Notes under the pieces: model-generated
Seen by the model: the letters and a program-made list of their open reading frames with translations, nothing else
What the model was told of the DNA's origin: nothing
Database searches by the model: none
Part shown: positions 22,801-35,519 of the stretch, piece by piece
Layout: each line of letters opens with the position of its first letter
Numbering within the stretch: the first letter of the stretch is position 1
Position numbers and translations under genes: made by a program
From: Protopterus annectens
Lineage: Eukaryota; Chordata; Ceratodontiformes; Protopteridae
Length of the DNA: 64,000 nucleotides
Direction: 5' to 3'
NCBI RefSeq assembly: GCF_019279795.1
Contig: NC_056749.1
Span: 581,679,415-581,743,414, forward strand

Positions 22801-25226
22801 AAGTAATATTTAAAAATGATTCCTGATTTTAGGCCTTTGTCCCCCCCCCCCCAATTATTTTTTTGGTTTTCTCCCTAATTCTTGAGCAAAGAAGTTGAGA
22901 GCTATACAGTTTTCATTAATTTAAGGAATCTGTATTCTTTCTTTAGAGAAAGCAGTTTAGCTCAATCAAAGGGGTCTATAATAACCCATAAAACTGCTAT
23001 AAGACTGGTATCTTCTGTGTGACCCTTCCTCGCCTTGTTCAACAATGCTTTCACATAGTACACCTTCATTATCATAACCCCATTTCCATGTTTTCATAAT
23101 CAAAAATGGATGATGATGCTCTCCTCTTTCTAGAATCAGTTTTCTTGAGAGAGTGGAGAAATTGGACATGCTTCTTAATAAAAATATCAGAAAAGTTAAT
23201 ATCAAACTGAAAACTATAGAGATTGATCTGAGTGTTTTTATCACCAGTTCTCCATAAATCCCTATAGTTTCTTGTTGTTTCAGGCTGAGAACACATTTTT
23301 AGTACACTGTCATTTATTATATTAGAAACTAGCAAAGACTGACATTTTGAAATATTAAAATTTGATATCAGATCTGTCATCTGCTTTGAGGCTTTGTGCT
23401 CTTTCTAAGCTTTGTCTTAGCTGAAAAAATCTACACAAGACACATAACAGTTAAACTAAAAGCCTGTGCTAGAAGAATGCAAGCATTAACTATTGCAGCA
23501 TAGAAAGGGGGGGGGGGGTCTTCTGAGATCAACTTTGTAGTGCACAGCTTTATAAAAATATTTCAAAGTGTGTCAAACTGTTCCAAATGTAAAAAAGAAA
23601 TAACAGCAAATGTACAAGGAATACACCGAGCAGCTAAGAGAAACAGTAATAGCTAACTTGATAAAAGTACTGAATATAAGCAAGAAAGCCATGCCATCTA
23701 GTATGTAACCTCTAAATTTCTGGTGCTGAAAAAGCAAAACAACTTTACATGTTTGACCGAAATATACACTGTTTTCACAACTACCAAAAAAAGAAAAAAA
23801 ATACAGGACAATTAAGTGATTTTACACTGGTAATTTATAACTGAAATTAAGGTCCATTATGTAAACCCTTTGATAGTGTTTATTAACAGACAATTAATAT
23901 ACAGGCTGTATTTAGCTGCTTCCTGAAAGCCAGTCAGAAGGTACAAACCACAGAATTCACAAAAATATGACAACAAAATGAAAACCTTGAAGAATTGTTC
24001 ATAGCTCTGACTCTTAGCTTGAAATTCTGACATAGACTCCTTGTTGTCACCAACTGGTTTCCTATAAGAGGGCAGTCAGCAGAGCTGTTTGTCTGCAGCA
24101 AAGGATATACACATTGCTTGAACTCTTTGCCAATTGCAGTTGAACAAGTATGCCTCTAGAAACAGCCTTCACCTGTAAAACCTACCACAGAGCTCTGGAA
24201 TTCCCTACATGATATCCTTTTTATCCTTTGTGTAGACCTTGCCTGACAAATTTTGTTTACTTGTGTCTCCTAGACACTAGAATGTTCAATATGAGCAACG
24301 CATTTTGTCATACAGACCTACATGTCCTCAGGCACTCCACTGGATATATGTTCTTCCTCAGTGTGGTGGTCTAATAAATCTATGAGCCCCACATTAATAT
24401 CTGTTACAGTGAGTAAATCTACTTGTTGTACTAGGTCACCATAATTGTCACCTTCTTTTTTTCACTTTACTAAACTTGCTTTGGCTTCCTGGGTTAATCT
24501 GAAATGTTCCAATAAAAAAAAAAAAGATTTAACTACCACTCATTATCACCCTGGTCATTTGCTCTCAGTATACAAAGCTCTGTCCAAAATAAGTGGATAC
24601 CAGCATCTTTATCTTTTCTGTGATTAAAGCACTTCCCTTAAAATGAAGCTATCAAAATTATTTCTTGTTTTGTGATCAGGTAACAGTTTAGCACTGCTTT
24701 TGAAATCATGTGATTTTTTTCCTGGCACTTATGTGCCGCTATTACTAAGCATACTGCTTTCTTTCCGGTGCACTTTTTGTTGCATTATGGTCAGGTCATA
24801 TTTGTTAAGAGTTTCTTATTACAGTACATAATCAGTAAATCTATTGACATAAAACCATTTTGTAGCAAGACATTTATTTTTCAGAATTGAGTTTAATAAC
24901 TACTGAGATTACAAATAATGCAAATCTAACTCTAAATCATCTCTAACATGGAAAACTATAGACACTAATTTAAATACATGAAACAAGGCCAGCTCATATG
25001 GCACCTTCTGGAATATTCTTTTCAATCATAATTCATGTTCTTAAACTGATAGAAGAACAATACAATCATCATTTAGAAACTGCTAAGATTGTTAGCTTTC
25101 AACATATTCTTATATTTTCAGCTGTTTCTCATGATCTCACATTAATGTTCCTTTGCACAGACAATGCTGCATTCATTACAGAACTTGTAATAAAGCAAGT
25201 ACAAACAACAATGGTATATTATTCAT
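22801..25226. other. No gene recognised
   Basis: Contains a C run (22840-22851) and a G run (23508-23518). The overlapping minus-strand frames at 22966-23380 show no domain and no splice or repeat support. Confidence 0.5.
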
Positions 25227-25595
25227 GTTTCTAACAGTGTTGCCACCTATCATTATTTTTCTGGAGTATCTGGAAATCAAACCAATTGTCTGGTAGCCTT
25301 GAAAACACTCTAAAAATCACAACATTCTGTTTAAAAAAAGAAACAGACTATCATAATTTGTTTAATCTGCAGATTTACTATTCCTTTTTACAGAAAAGCA
25401 TAGTAAATTGGCAGAAAAAAGCATGTTAATGGGATAAAGAAGGCGTTCCTCCTTATCTGACATGACAATGATATCACAAAATGGTTGGAAAGTGGGTGGG
25501 GAGAGTGAATGAAATGGGCAGGGTTATAGGAGGTGCTAGGGTGTGGCCTTGGTCCAGTTTTCGCTACGATGGACGGTGGCAACCCTAGTTTCTAA
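25227..25595. mobile_element. hAT-type MITE with 8-bp target duplication
   Basis: GTTTCTAA occurs at 25227-25234 and again at 25588-25595, directly flanking a 353-bp element (25235-25587). The element starts CAGTGTTGCCACC and ends GGTGGCAACCCTA, giving terminal inverted repeats that match at 11 of 13 positions. An 8-bp duplication together with a CAG-like terminus is the signature of hAT transposons. No transposase frame is present, so it is non-autonomous. The intact duplication implies a fairly recent insertion. Confidence 0.85.
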
Positions 25596-25840
25596 CTCCT
25601 TCTCTGAAGCAATCAAAATTCCAGAATATTTATTTATGTATTCATTTATACCAAGGCAGAACTGTGTATTTTATCTAAGCTTGCAACATACAGCTGCCGT
25701 ACCCATGTCTCTCAGAATGCAAACATGTTTTCTGGTCTAGCTTACCTAGAAATAATTCTGAAATCTGAATACAGAAATTTATTCTGACATTTGCTCTGAT
25801 ACTTTTTTGTACTTTTCTTTTTAATAGTATTGTCTTTCTT

Positions 25841-25855
25841 ACACACGCATGCACG

Positions 25856-25939
<84 letters not shown>
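25841..25939. repeat. (CA)n microsatellite with CACG variants at its start
   Basis: Begins acacacgcatgcacgcacgc and continues as about 40 pure CA units. Overlapping frames reading poly-His-Thr or poly-Cys-Val are artefacts. Confidence 0.98.
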
Positions 25940-25943
<4 letters not shown>

Positions 25944-26240
25944 CTATCTTTCTTTTTCTCTCTAGTTATTTCTCCTCAAGTTTACAGCCACCTTATTCTC
26001 TTGCCTATGTCTAATTTATTCTACAGAATAAGAGTTTATCACTTTATCTAGTTTAGATGTCACTTACACTTCCAGCTTGAGGACTATAAATACATCCTGG
26101 CTTTTACCTGATTAACAGTAAGCTTCCAACTTGAAAGCCTTCCTATTTTGACATGCAAGTGAAACTTCTCTCAACTTGCATTCTTTTAGCACCAGTGCAA
26201 GACATCTTTTTTAAATCATAAACTTAAGCTGGTTATTTAT

Positions 26241-26752
26241 TAACTAAATGAAACCTCTGGGAAGCAAGAACATGACACCCTACAGCTTTTCTGTTGCAAT
26301 AGTTCACACGGCTTTCTTAACCGCATGGCTCCCCCTACCAGGGATTAAACTGCAAAAACCGAAGAGTCTATTCTGTCCACTGAAGCTAGCTATCTTTTAA
26401 CTAACTAAAACCTCCAGGAAGCAAGAACCTGACACCCCACAGCTTTGCTGTTGCAATGGCTCCATCCCCACCTGGGATTAAACTACAAAAACCCAAAAGT
26501 CTATTCTGTCCACTGAAGCTGGCTATCTTTTAATTAAATAAAACTTCCAGGAAGCAAGAACCTGACACCCTACAGCTTTTCTGTTGCAATAGTTCACACA
26601 GGTTTCTTAACTGCATGGCTCCCCCCACCTGGGATTAAACTGCAAAAACCCAAAAGTCTATTCTGTCCACTGAAGCTGGCTATCTTTTAACTAAATAAAA
26701 CCTCCAGGAAGCAAGAACCTGACACCCTACAGCTTTTCTGTTGCAATAGGTG
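26241..26752. repeat. Tandem repeat, unit about 157 bp, 3.4 copies
   Basis: Units start at 26241, 26398, 26531 and 26688 with taactaaat(g/a)aaacctccaggaagc-like sequence. They run through gacaccctacagcttttctg, cagggattaaactgcaaaaac and attctgtccactgaagct. Units 1 and 3 are 157 bp. Unit 2 is 133 bp because it lacks the ttcacac..cttaaccgcatgg part. Unit 4 is cut off after 65 bp. No coding capacity is evident. Confidence 0.92.
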
Positions 26753-26883
26753 AATTACAACTTAGTTTTTGTAAAATTCTAAGGTTTAGTGCTAAAAGGT
26801 GTATGCACAACAAGGAAGGGTTCTCCCCCTCCCCATTATTCCAGCCAATTGCCACTAGATGGTTCCATAATAACTTGAATTAG

Positions 26884-26884
<1 letters not shown>

Positions 26885-26932
<48 letters not shown>
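26885..26932. repeat. (CA)n microsatellite
   Basis: About 24 CA units, uninterrupted. Confidence 0.97.
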
Positions 26933-26935
<3 letters not shown>

Positions 26936-27860
26936 TCTTCCACTTCCAAGCACTCACTATTTAAATTAGTACATTTTTGCTTTTGCTTTCTGCTTCCTAT
27001 ATACTAATCACAACTCTCTTTATAACTGTCCAACAACCCTGTTTGTGTGCTAACAGTGATACTTATTTAAAGCATTTCAGAGCTACGTAGATTAATCTTT
27101 TGTTTGATACTGATCTCTTAAGCTTATTACTCACCTTAAACTGATAGTTTTGCAGCTCTTGATCCTGCAGGGGATGGGCCCGCTCTGTTCTCCATACTCA
27201 CTTTGCTCACCACCATGCCCCATCCCCTCCCACCCCCACAGCATTAACCTTATACCTAACCTGACCCTTCCCACACCGCCCTTCCACCTATCCCATAACT
27301 CCCCTAATTATTCCTCCAGTCATACCATACCTCCTAACTACTCAACCTCCCCACCCATTATAAATAGGTCCACCTAGTGCTCTATCCCCTAAACTACAGC
27401 TATCCTGCTCATATTCATTCTATTATCACACTGCACTCATCCACTATGTCCATCACCAGTATTACTATGATCTCACTTCTCTCACTTACACTCTCTCTCC
27501 TATCCTAACAATAATCACAACTTTCCAGACATCCAACATACCTCCTACACCCACCTGTACAATGGCCACACATAATCAACATTTATCAAGCTACTCAAAC
27601 ATCCACCTTAGCTTATTCATAGCTAATACCTCTGTACTAACCAAAGTAAATATTCTACCTCTCCAAAGACACCTCCATTATCACACCTCCAGCAGCAACT
27701 ATACCATTTTAGGAAAAAACTGATAAGTATAACCCACATAATTTGCAAAGCATTATATCTCAGTGCGGTGATATGCAACCCCCCCCCCCCCCAGCAAACC
27801 TCTCATGCTATCAACCATAAATCTCCAATGCCTTAGAAACACGATACCTGAACTTCAGGC

Positions 27861-28590
27861 ATGGACTTCACATATGTAAAAGACACAGAATTTCTCCCCC
27901 CAGGCTACTCATGCCTAAGAGCCGATCGGCCCCACAAGAGAGGAGAGAGAGTAGCAAAACTCTTCCCTAGCAAATGTATTTTAATTCCCTACTCAAAACT
28001 AACACCCAACTTCTCCCCAGCCGAAGTACTAATCTCTATATTAAAACTTGACAATCATAAAAACATTTACATATCGCCCTGTATATTCAGGAAACAACAT
28101 ACCAATATTAAAGAACATACTTGCCTGGACATCCCAAAACATAGATAATGAAACCATCATCCTAGGTGATGTAAACATTGAATGACTAGACACTGCCCAA
28201 AAGAAGCCCTCAAAAAACATAAACCTTTACAACTTCTCCCAACTAATTCAAGACATGACCAGACCCCACAAAAATAACAGTTGGGGCTCCACAATAGACT
28301 GGATATTAGTGTCCAACTCTAACAATATCACCACTGCAGGAATATTACCTAATACCATTGGCGACCACCACCCAGCATACATCCTACACAAATCTACCCC
28401 AACAACAGACCAACAACAATACAAATCAACCAGAAGTTTAATTAAGTTCCAACCATCCATATTTAATGAAAGCTTAGCTAAAGTAAATTGGAAACCTCTC
28501 CAATCACTACCACTTAATGAGGCTACTGAATTCTTTAACTCAACATTCCTAGACATCCTAAGCAGGCAAGCACCCACCTGCCAAAAATGA
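27861..28590 (+). pseudogene. L2-like LINE APE endonuclease
   Basis: The first frame (27861-28148) contains PPGYSCLRADRPHKRGERVA, the conserved P-G-Y..R.DR...GG block of APE-type LINE endonucleases. The broken middle encodes LGDVNIEWLD (about 28163-28195), matching the GDFN.. catalytic motif with its Asp and Asn. The last frame (28255-28590) holds WGSTIDWILVS and GDHHPAYILH, matching the terminal D..L.. and SDHHP motifs that carry the catalytic His. The enzyme nicks target DNA to prime reverse transcription. A stop after 28148 and other frame breaks disable it. Confidence 0.8.
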
Positions 28591-29129
28591 ATAAAACATA
28601 ACCATGCAATCTAGGTCTCAAAATCCACCAAAGAAGTCATATCCACAAAGGATAACATCTGGAAATCATGGCAGAAAAACAAAGACCTCTTATCTCTATT
28701 ACAATACAAGCAACTATGTAAACTGGCAAAACAACTAATAACCAGAGATAAAAAAGCCTACTACATCCACCTACAAAGCCAACATAAAGATAATCCCAAA
28801 ATAATTCTGGTCCTCCATTAACCAACTGTTATACCCAGGCTCTCAAAGCAAACCATCCACTGACCCAGACAAAACCCCCACCAAACTTGCCACCCACTTC
28901 AATTCCTACTTCACTGACACCATAGCTAACCTAACCATCACCTTTCCTACAGGTAGCGCCACCACCACCACCAAGACAGCTGATGACCATATCATCCCCG
29001 AAAACAATCCTACCCTCAGGTCCAACCTAAAATTCTCCTCCATACCCACCGCCACAATAAAAAAACTTTTACTTAAGCTATAACCCTGTAGTCTGGCCCC
29101 TGACAATATACCCCCACATTTCCTGCAGC

Positions 29130-30400
29130 TAGCTGCAATCTCTACAGCTTATCCCATTAGCATACTCATTAACAGATCAATTAAAGAATCCATAGTCCCA
29201 GACATCTGGAAAAAAAAGCTTACATTCTCCCCTTACACAAAGGCGGCACCAACACAGACACCACAAACTTTTGCCTCATAGCAATTCTCTCACCCCTCTT
29301 TAAAATACTGGAAAAAATCCATCCATGCCCAACTCCTCAACCACCTGCTTGAAAACCAAATTCTATCATCCACTCAGCATGGTTTCAGACCAGGACACAG
29401 CACCACCACTGCCCTCCTCTCCTTCCTTGATACAGTTAACCGGGCACAGGATTCTGCCAAAATAATCGCTTCTCTTTTCCTAGACATCTCCAAAGCTTTT
29501 GATACCATTTCCCACACCATCCTCCTCTCTAAACTATCCTCCCTCCACATTTCCCCACCTATCCTACAATGGTTCAACAGCTATCTCTCCAATAGGCACC
29601 AATCCACCAAATGGCAACAATCTTACTCTCCTTCCTCAATACTTCCACAGGGATACCCCAAAGCTCCATACTTGGTCCTGTCTTATTTAATATCTTTATT
29701 AACAACTTTCATTCCACTCTCCCACAGTGCTCAGTAATACAGTATGCTGAGGACTCTACTATAATATGCACTTCTAATTCCAGCTCTGAACGCCAGCAAT
29801 CACCCAGAATGCCTTCACCTTTACTGAATCCTGGATGCTTAACAATAATCTTGCCCTAAATCTGAAAAAAAAAAAAACTAAATTAGTACTTTTTACCCCC
29901 AAGTAAACCACTCCCCTAGATAAAAAACCTCTTCACTACATAAGCCCAAGACAATTCCACTATAGAAGTTGTCCCACACACTAAACTAGTAGGCATTATT
30001 ATAGAAGAAAGCCTTTTCTTTGACCTACACATAAACAATAGTATCAAAAAACCCACAAAAAGCTCAGTATGCTCTACAGACACCAACACTTTCTTAGTCT
30101 CTCTACTAGACAAATCCTTACAACCACCTTTTTATTACCCTCTCTCCTTTATGGCACCCCTCTCCTCACTAATATCCAAAATTCTGCAAAATCCAAACTT
30201 GATATTTGTTTCAACAGAACAACCAAATTTGCCACCAAGGCCAAATTCCCGTCCCACCACTGTAACTCACTGAAACAATTAGGCTGGCTGGAACTCCCCC
30301 ACCATCTCTCATTCACCCAACTAACTACAGCGCACAAAATAATCTACAGACTCCCAGATTGTCCTGCTCTCTTGACACTACTTGCCTAGTACCAGCCCAG
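29130..30400 (+). pseudogene. L2-like LINE reverse transcriptase and C-terminal region
   Basis: Broken frames encode HGFRPGHSTTTALLSF (29382-29430), the palm motif A SLFLDISKAFDTISH (29470-29515), ILQWFNSYLSNR, and an LPQG-type motif B followed by SILGPVLFNIFINNF (29660-29710). A YAEDSTI word at 29745-29765 stands in place of the usual YADD, so one catalytic Asp is changed to Glu. The C-terminal frame 30069-30389 has the usual L..LGWL.LPH block. Multiple frame changes are required to read through. Confidence 0.85.
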
Positions 30401-30990
30401 CAGGCAACTAAGATCTGAAAATCATCTACTTCCAAAAGTAGAAAAGCCCACCTTACCTGCTGGCCAACTCCTCTACTCCTTCACAATCACCAAACTATGG
30501 AACTCACTTCCACCTTATGTAAGAAATGTAGGCAGCACCACCACCTTCAAACAAATACTGAAGAATCATCTCAGCTCTTCCTGGCTAAGTACTTGCTCTA
30601 CAACCTAACCTCCTCCTTCTCCTTATATGATAACTAAACTGCTTTTTACTACTGCTGACTGATAATATTTTCTCCATAATTATTATTTTTCATCACTTGT
30701 TGATACTGGTACAATAATGCTTAATGTATCTCTGTTTATACCTCTCTGAATGAATTCATCTGGCAACCAACAAAATTCCTGCTTTTATGTATATATTCTG
30801 TATATATTACTGTAAGTACTATGTGTAACACTGTATCTATTTTGTACCAATTAATGTTTAATATTTTATGTATCTATGTTCTTGTCGGAGCTTTCCTCCT
30901 CCAGCCTCCACTGAAAATGGGCTCTTTTAGGCCCAGTGGACTTTTCCCAGTAAACAAAAGCAGTAAGTAAAAATAATAAATAAACTCACT

Positions 30991-31827
30991 TTTGGAGCCT
31001 GCATGCAGCTTTGGAAATTGATTTTGTAACAGCAAGTTTAAACACATTCTGTAATGTTTTATAGGCTGGAAAAGATCCTTCCAACTAAGTCTAGATGTGT
31101 CTTACAATGTACAGCTGGCAGGCAAACTTCACATTATTGTGTCGAAAAAGTGACCAGTTCTCTTTCAGTTGCAGCAGCAGCAGCCCCATTTTCCAGTGTT
31201 ACATTCTGATCTCTACTTTACCATCCCCCAACACACACGTCACACATATAAAGTAAATATTTTCTGAACTGCTCAGGAGCAGTATATAACTTCTTTCTGC
31301 TGCAAATCTGATGGATTTTTTTAAATAGCTTTTAAATTGTTAACCTTGCTGGCAACTCATTTGGCTCGGCGGCACTAGGGATGGAGAACTGACTGCAACC
31401 CAGAAAAATAAACCAGTCACCAGCTGGTATGATACAATATATTTTACTGGGGAAATCAACGTGATACAGTAAAGTAAAAATATCCAGAAACACATACACA
31501 ATTCTCATTGTGAAAAGCAAGTATTTGAATAAAGCTTATTATAATGAACTCATTGTCCTAAATGCAGGACTATTATAAAACCATAGTTAAGACAAAGACA
31601 CAAACAGCCAACTAAGATGTTCTTAAATGCTGAAGAGCAAGCTTTTAATTTGTTTAGTTTGTGGACCCAAATTACTCTTAAATGCACAAAATGAATGTTT
31701 TCCTTCAAATTACTGTCTTGTGTTTTAGAAACCTTCTACCTAACAGCCTAATTTGTACATTCAAAAAGAGTATTTTTCCATAATAAACTCAAATTAAGTG
31801 CCCAATTGGAGGTCACTGGTAACATCT
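30991..31827. other. No gene recognised
   Basis: AT-rich sequence after the L2 tail. No supported feature. Confidence 0.5.
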
Positions 31828-31975
31828 TGGGTGGAATTCTAAAAGACCTGCTCTCACTGTAAGTGACTTAATCTGGTGTAAGCCTGCTTTATAGATAGGT
31901 CTTAAACAGGAGTTAGTCACTTATATGAAGAGCAAGTCTTTCTTTTGGAATCTGTCCCTTAGTCACGTATAACAT
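31828..31975. repeat. Short palindromic-ended repeat (GGGTCAGATTC family), copy 2
   Basis: Starts GGGTGGAATTCTAAAAGACC and ends CTTTTGGAATCTGTCCC. Internal words (tggtgtaagcctg, agataggtctta, gttagtcactta) match the copy at 21302-21496. It is shorter by one internal segment. Confidence 0.6.
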
Positions 31976-32564
31976 TTTGTATGTCTGCAATAATTATTTC
32001 ATACTAGCAAGTTACTTCAAGTACAAAGATTTATCATAATTAAAATTCTTATTATGTGAGCTCTGTGGTAAACAGGGATAAAGCCCTGACTACGACTCAG
32101 GTGACTGGTTCACTTAGTAGCCCTAGCACTTGAAGGATTCAGCCATGATGTCTGGAGGCATACAATATATAATGATTTCCCCAGTGGAGACCAGTGAAAC
32201 CTACCATGCAATTCATGCACTAAGAGGGCAGGGCATATGCAGGCTATGCCTTTTATGTGAGTGAGCAACAGTACTCTGCAACTCCCACTGCATAGTGCCT
32301 CAGGTATGCCTAGTAGGCATATATGGGAAGTCAGTTTAAAAGCTGAACTCTCAAAGTCACCATGTATGATGGCAGCCCCCAACTCTTACCTAAAGGGTAT
32401 GAATAAGCTGAGTGGATGATTCTTGAAGGAGAATGCATGTGTCAGTAAGGATTTCAGAGTAAAACTTGATGGTCAAGTGTGGCTTTGTGTAAAACAACTA
32501 AGAAAAATAAAAACAGAATTCTTATCATTCCACTCAGTTCACATAGTTGTGGGGATTAGCATCT
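31976..32564. other. No gene recognised
   Basis: Frames at 32110-32382 (-) and 32423-32611 (+) have no domain support. Confidence 0.5.
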
Positions 32565-32715
32565 TTTTGGATATTTATTTTATTTTATTTTATTTTATTT
32601 GTATTTGTTAACTGGGGTAGAGTACTGACCTCTAAGGACCTTTTTCAGACTCAGCCCGGGAGTGCTGTCTGGTTAAGTGACTTTCTCAGAATCACACAGT
32701 TGGGCAATGGAGGCT
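32565..32715 (-). mobile_element. L2/MIR-like 3' end fragment
   Basis: On the plus strand a (TTTTA)n run (32575-32600) is followed by GTTAACTGGGG, then TTTTTCAGACTCAGCCC. This is the complement of the L2-like 3' end in this window. Further in is TTAAGTGACTTTCTCAGAATCACACAG, reported here in pieces as TTAAGTGACTT and AATCACACAG. It resembles a word common to L2 and MIR-type repeats in vertebrates. No coding part. Confidence 0.55.
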
Positions 32716-33684
32716 GAAGGAAAATATAATTTAATATCAAAATGAATGTAATATGCATGTTTGTTAATTTGATGAAAGAAGCTCCCATCATGTCTTTTCT
32801 ACTTATAGACAGGTAGCAGGACAAAAGAAAAATGCACTTTCAGGTTTAATTTAGCAGTTAAACTTATTTATACTCCAACAGAGCTTCAGAGGAGCAACAC
32901 TTGCTTTTAGAGGCAAACACAACAGTCCTGGCAGGCCAGTAACAAAGTATCCAATTAAAAGAAGATCATGGCAGTATGACTGATTCATTTCGGTGGTTAA
33001 AACTTTTAACTGAACAACAGAAGTTAAGTAAAGTACAAATGAATCTATACTCAGTGGCCTCATATCGTTTTGCCCTCCATCTATAGTATTTTGCTACCAG
33101 GATAAGCAATCCATTGTGAATTATTTTCAGTCATAATGGAAGACTAAGTGCAGTAAAGAATGGCACTCTTTTGGAATTCAAAAGAATGTTATTAGGATAT
33201 ACTGATAAACAACACTTAGCTGTGTTTTTTTTAATGTTTTGTAAAAAAAAATACGCCTCAAATGGGATTATTGTGAAATGGCATTTTGCCTCAAGATGTA
33301 GCATCTGTGGAGCTGATTGTAAAATTTGCAAGAATGCACAAAGCTCAGCGCTGAGTGTAAGGTATTGTGTGGGGCTTTGTTGACCCCCACTCCATACCTA
33401 AGAAAAATGTGCTTTTTTATACAAGACAGATGATACAAATCCAAAAGAATATATGTAATGTGTGATGTTTGCAAATGGGAATATGTTAATATGATTTTTT
33501 TCTTTTATACGGTGGTGATATGAATTATGCAGGACTTGATCATGCACTAAAAGTGCAGTAGACTTATTAAAACAATAGGCAGGATTTCAATCTTTTAAGG
33601 CATCACACAATGGCATATCAATAGCACTGGAGCCTTCAGTATTACCAGGTTTATACACTTTGGCAACTCAAGTAAATCCTTGTT
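32716..33684. other. No gene recognised
   Basis: Frames on both strands (32851-33474) lack domains. Nothing supported. Confidence 0.5.
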
Positions 33685-33831
33685 GTCAACACTCCTGGAA
33701 CCACACACTTCAGCAACTCATGTAATGTCAGCACTCCTTGAACCACACACTTCAGCAACTCAAGTAAAGTGTGGGTTTCCAGGAGTGCTGACATTACTTG
33801 AGTTGCTGAAGTGTGTGGTTCCAGGAGTGCT
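33685..33831. repeat. Hairpin built from a 40-47-bp tandem unit
   Basis: The unit cactcctggaaccacacact plus tcagcaactcaagtaatgtc occurs twice in direct orientation (from about 33685 and 33728). It is followed by its reverse complement twice (33770-33831). The left 66 bases pair with the right 66 almost perfectly across a short loop near 33755-33768. No reading frame or repeat elsewhere in the window explains it. Confidence 0.88.
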
Positions 33832-35519
33832 GACTTTGTTTTCCTACAGTTTGTGGACTTTTGTGCTTTTTTGGTTTATTACCAGGTTTATGTCAGTTTA
33901 CTTTACATAGGAGACTGTTATATTTGACTCAAGTTACTCAAATTACATTTTATGATCTTAATTTCTTTCTTTTTCTTTTTTTTTTTTTACTTCCCTCCTC
34001 AGGACCTTGCCTAAAGGCTACTCTACCTTCACATAATTGGCCCTTTCATTCCAGTGGACAGAAGTCAGGTATTCCCAGACTAAGCAAGACATCTACAGCC
34101 CATTTGTTCCTGCATGTGAAACGCTATCATCCCCGCATTCACCAGTAAGAGTCAGGTGGTAGGGAGCAGGTCAGCTTGCTGCTTTTGCCATGTGGCCTAC
34201 CCTCTGCTCATGAGAGCACCTCTATCCCACTTCAGCAGCTCTTACTGGGTGTTACTTGTGTGACAAGCCAGTGCCTCCTCCCTCTTCCCGTGATGGTGAA
34301 AGCCATCAATGGCGACTCACTCCCAACCCCATGGCCAGCTCCTAGAAGCACCCAAGCCACTGAACTCTGGTTCTCTGTGGCATAGTCAAGGCTCTCTTCC
34401 TTTCTACCATGGACCTGGTTATTACTATTGCTACTGTTATTATTTCCTTGTACATATGCAGCATCTGCTTAAACAGACGCTTTAAGAAATATCAAAATTG
34501 CTGCTTTTTTAAAGCATCATAGCTCAATTACAACATATTTTGTAGAGAGTTCAAAATGTTTTTTACATTTTTCTGACAGTTCTATATACATTTCAAAAAA
34601 TGTTTAACCTTTTTCTTGCCTTTAACTCAGTAAGTGCAGTGTTCAATACTGCAGTCTGTTTTCAGTCAGTCACAAAGTGGTACCTTCTCTCAGGTCTTTT
34701 TCTAATTTCGGCCATTAGGCGCAGCCAAGCAAAATGTTCTATTTTAGCCCTATATTTGTTAAACAGTAATCTAACATTACCAAAGGAGATTGCTAGAGTT
34801 TGTTGTTTTCTTTGCACCTACAGATCAAAAAATGTTACTAGCATGAGATGCCTTCAAGTATGGAATGTTAGTAAGTAACAAAATGGTTCAGTCTGATAGT
34901 CAGTTGTCTGCATAAGCTTAAAATCAAAATTTTCTGAGTTTAATTACTTATTTGAAACATAGTTTAGTAATAATACTAGAATATATAGCCAAAAAATTTG
35001 GACGGCACAGCATAATTTCTAAAATCATTCTATAGAGAGGTTCAGTTCTGTTTCGCATTTAGACAAACTATTACATATAAAGAAATTAATTAGCTGAAAT
35101 AGGCTTATTGTATAAAAATCAACAAGGTAGTTGAATCAAATGTTATAAATGACCTAATACTACATTATGTTAAATAATAATTAAAATATAAATTTGGTAG
35201 TTGTACCATTTGTCAGATACGATTTCTGTTAAGTTTCATTAAATGCAGTAATACAGCCCATCAAATCATGGTTTTATAAAATTTCTACATCAGGAGATTT
35301 GGCCTCCACCACTCTCCATCCAGCTACCGCCAAACTGGTAATAATGAAGTGGAACTGTGGAAGTGCATTGGGTCTCCTCCTGCATAAAGGGTGTGAAGGA
35401 TAAAACATATGAGTTTTTTTGTTTGTTTTGTGAAGGTCAACCTGCAGAACTGCAGTAGAATGACATTTAATGAAAACTACTTTAACAAGCTGTACTATCT
35501 GCCTGTCTATCTGCATATA
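33832..35519. other. No gene recognised
   Basis: Short frames at 33861-34385 and 34600-34878 have no identifiable domain, and no exon could be justified. Confidence 0.45.

Larger units (their letters stand above)
27170..30990 (+). mobile_element. L2-like LINE, long copy with endonuclease and RT remains
   Basis: Order of parts: a C-rich, G-poor 5' region (27170-27850), an APE-type endonuclease (27861-28590), reverse transcriptase (about 29130-29870), the post-RT region (30069-30389) and a 3' UTR ending CCACTGAAAATGGGC...CCAGTAAAC with an (AAATA)-rich tail. This layout and the shared tail with three short fragments (1110-1316, 12755-12870, 32565-32715) suggest an L2-group LINE. All frames are interrupted, so it is inactive. 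The plus strand is strikingly low in G through most of the element. The 5' boundary is uncertain. Confidence 0.82.

Noticed and set aside
26241-26752. CRISPR-like array
   Set aside because: The repeats are adjacent 157-bp units with no spacers, in a vertebrate genome; it is a tandem repeat.
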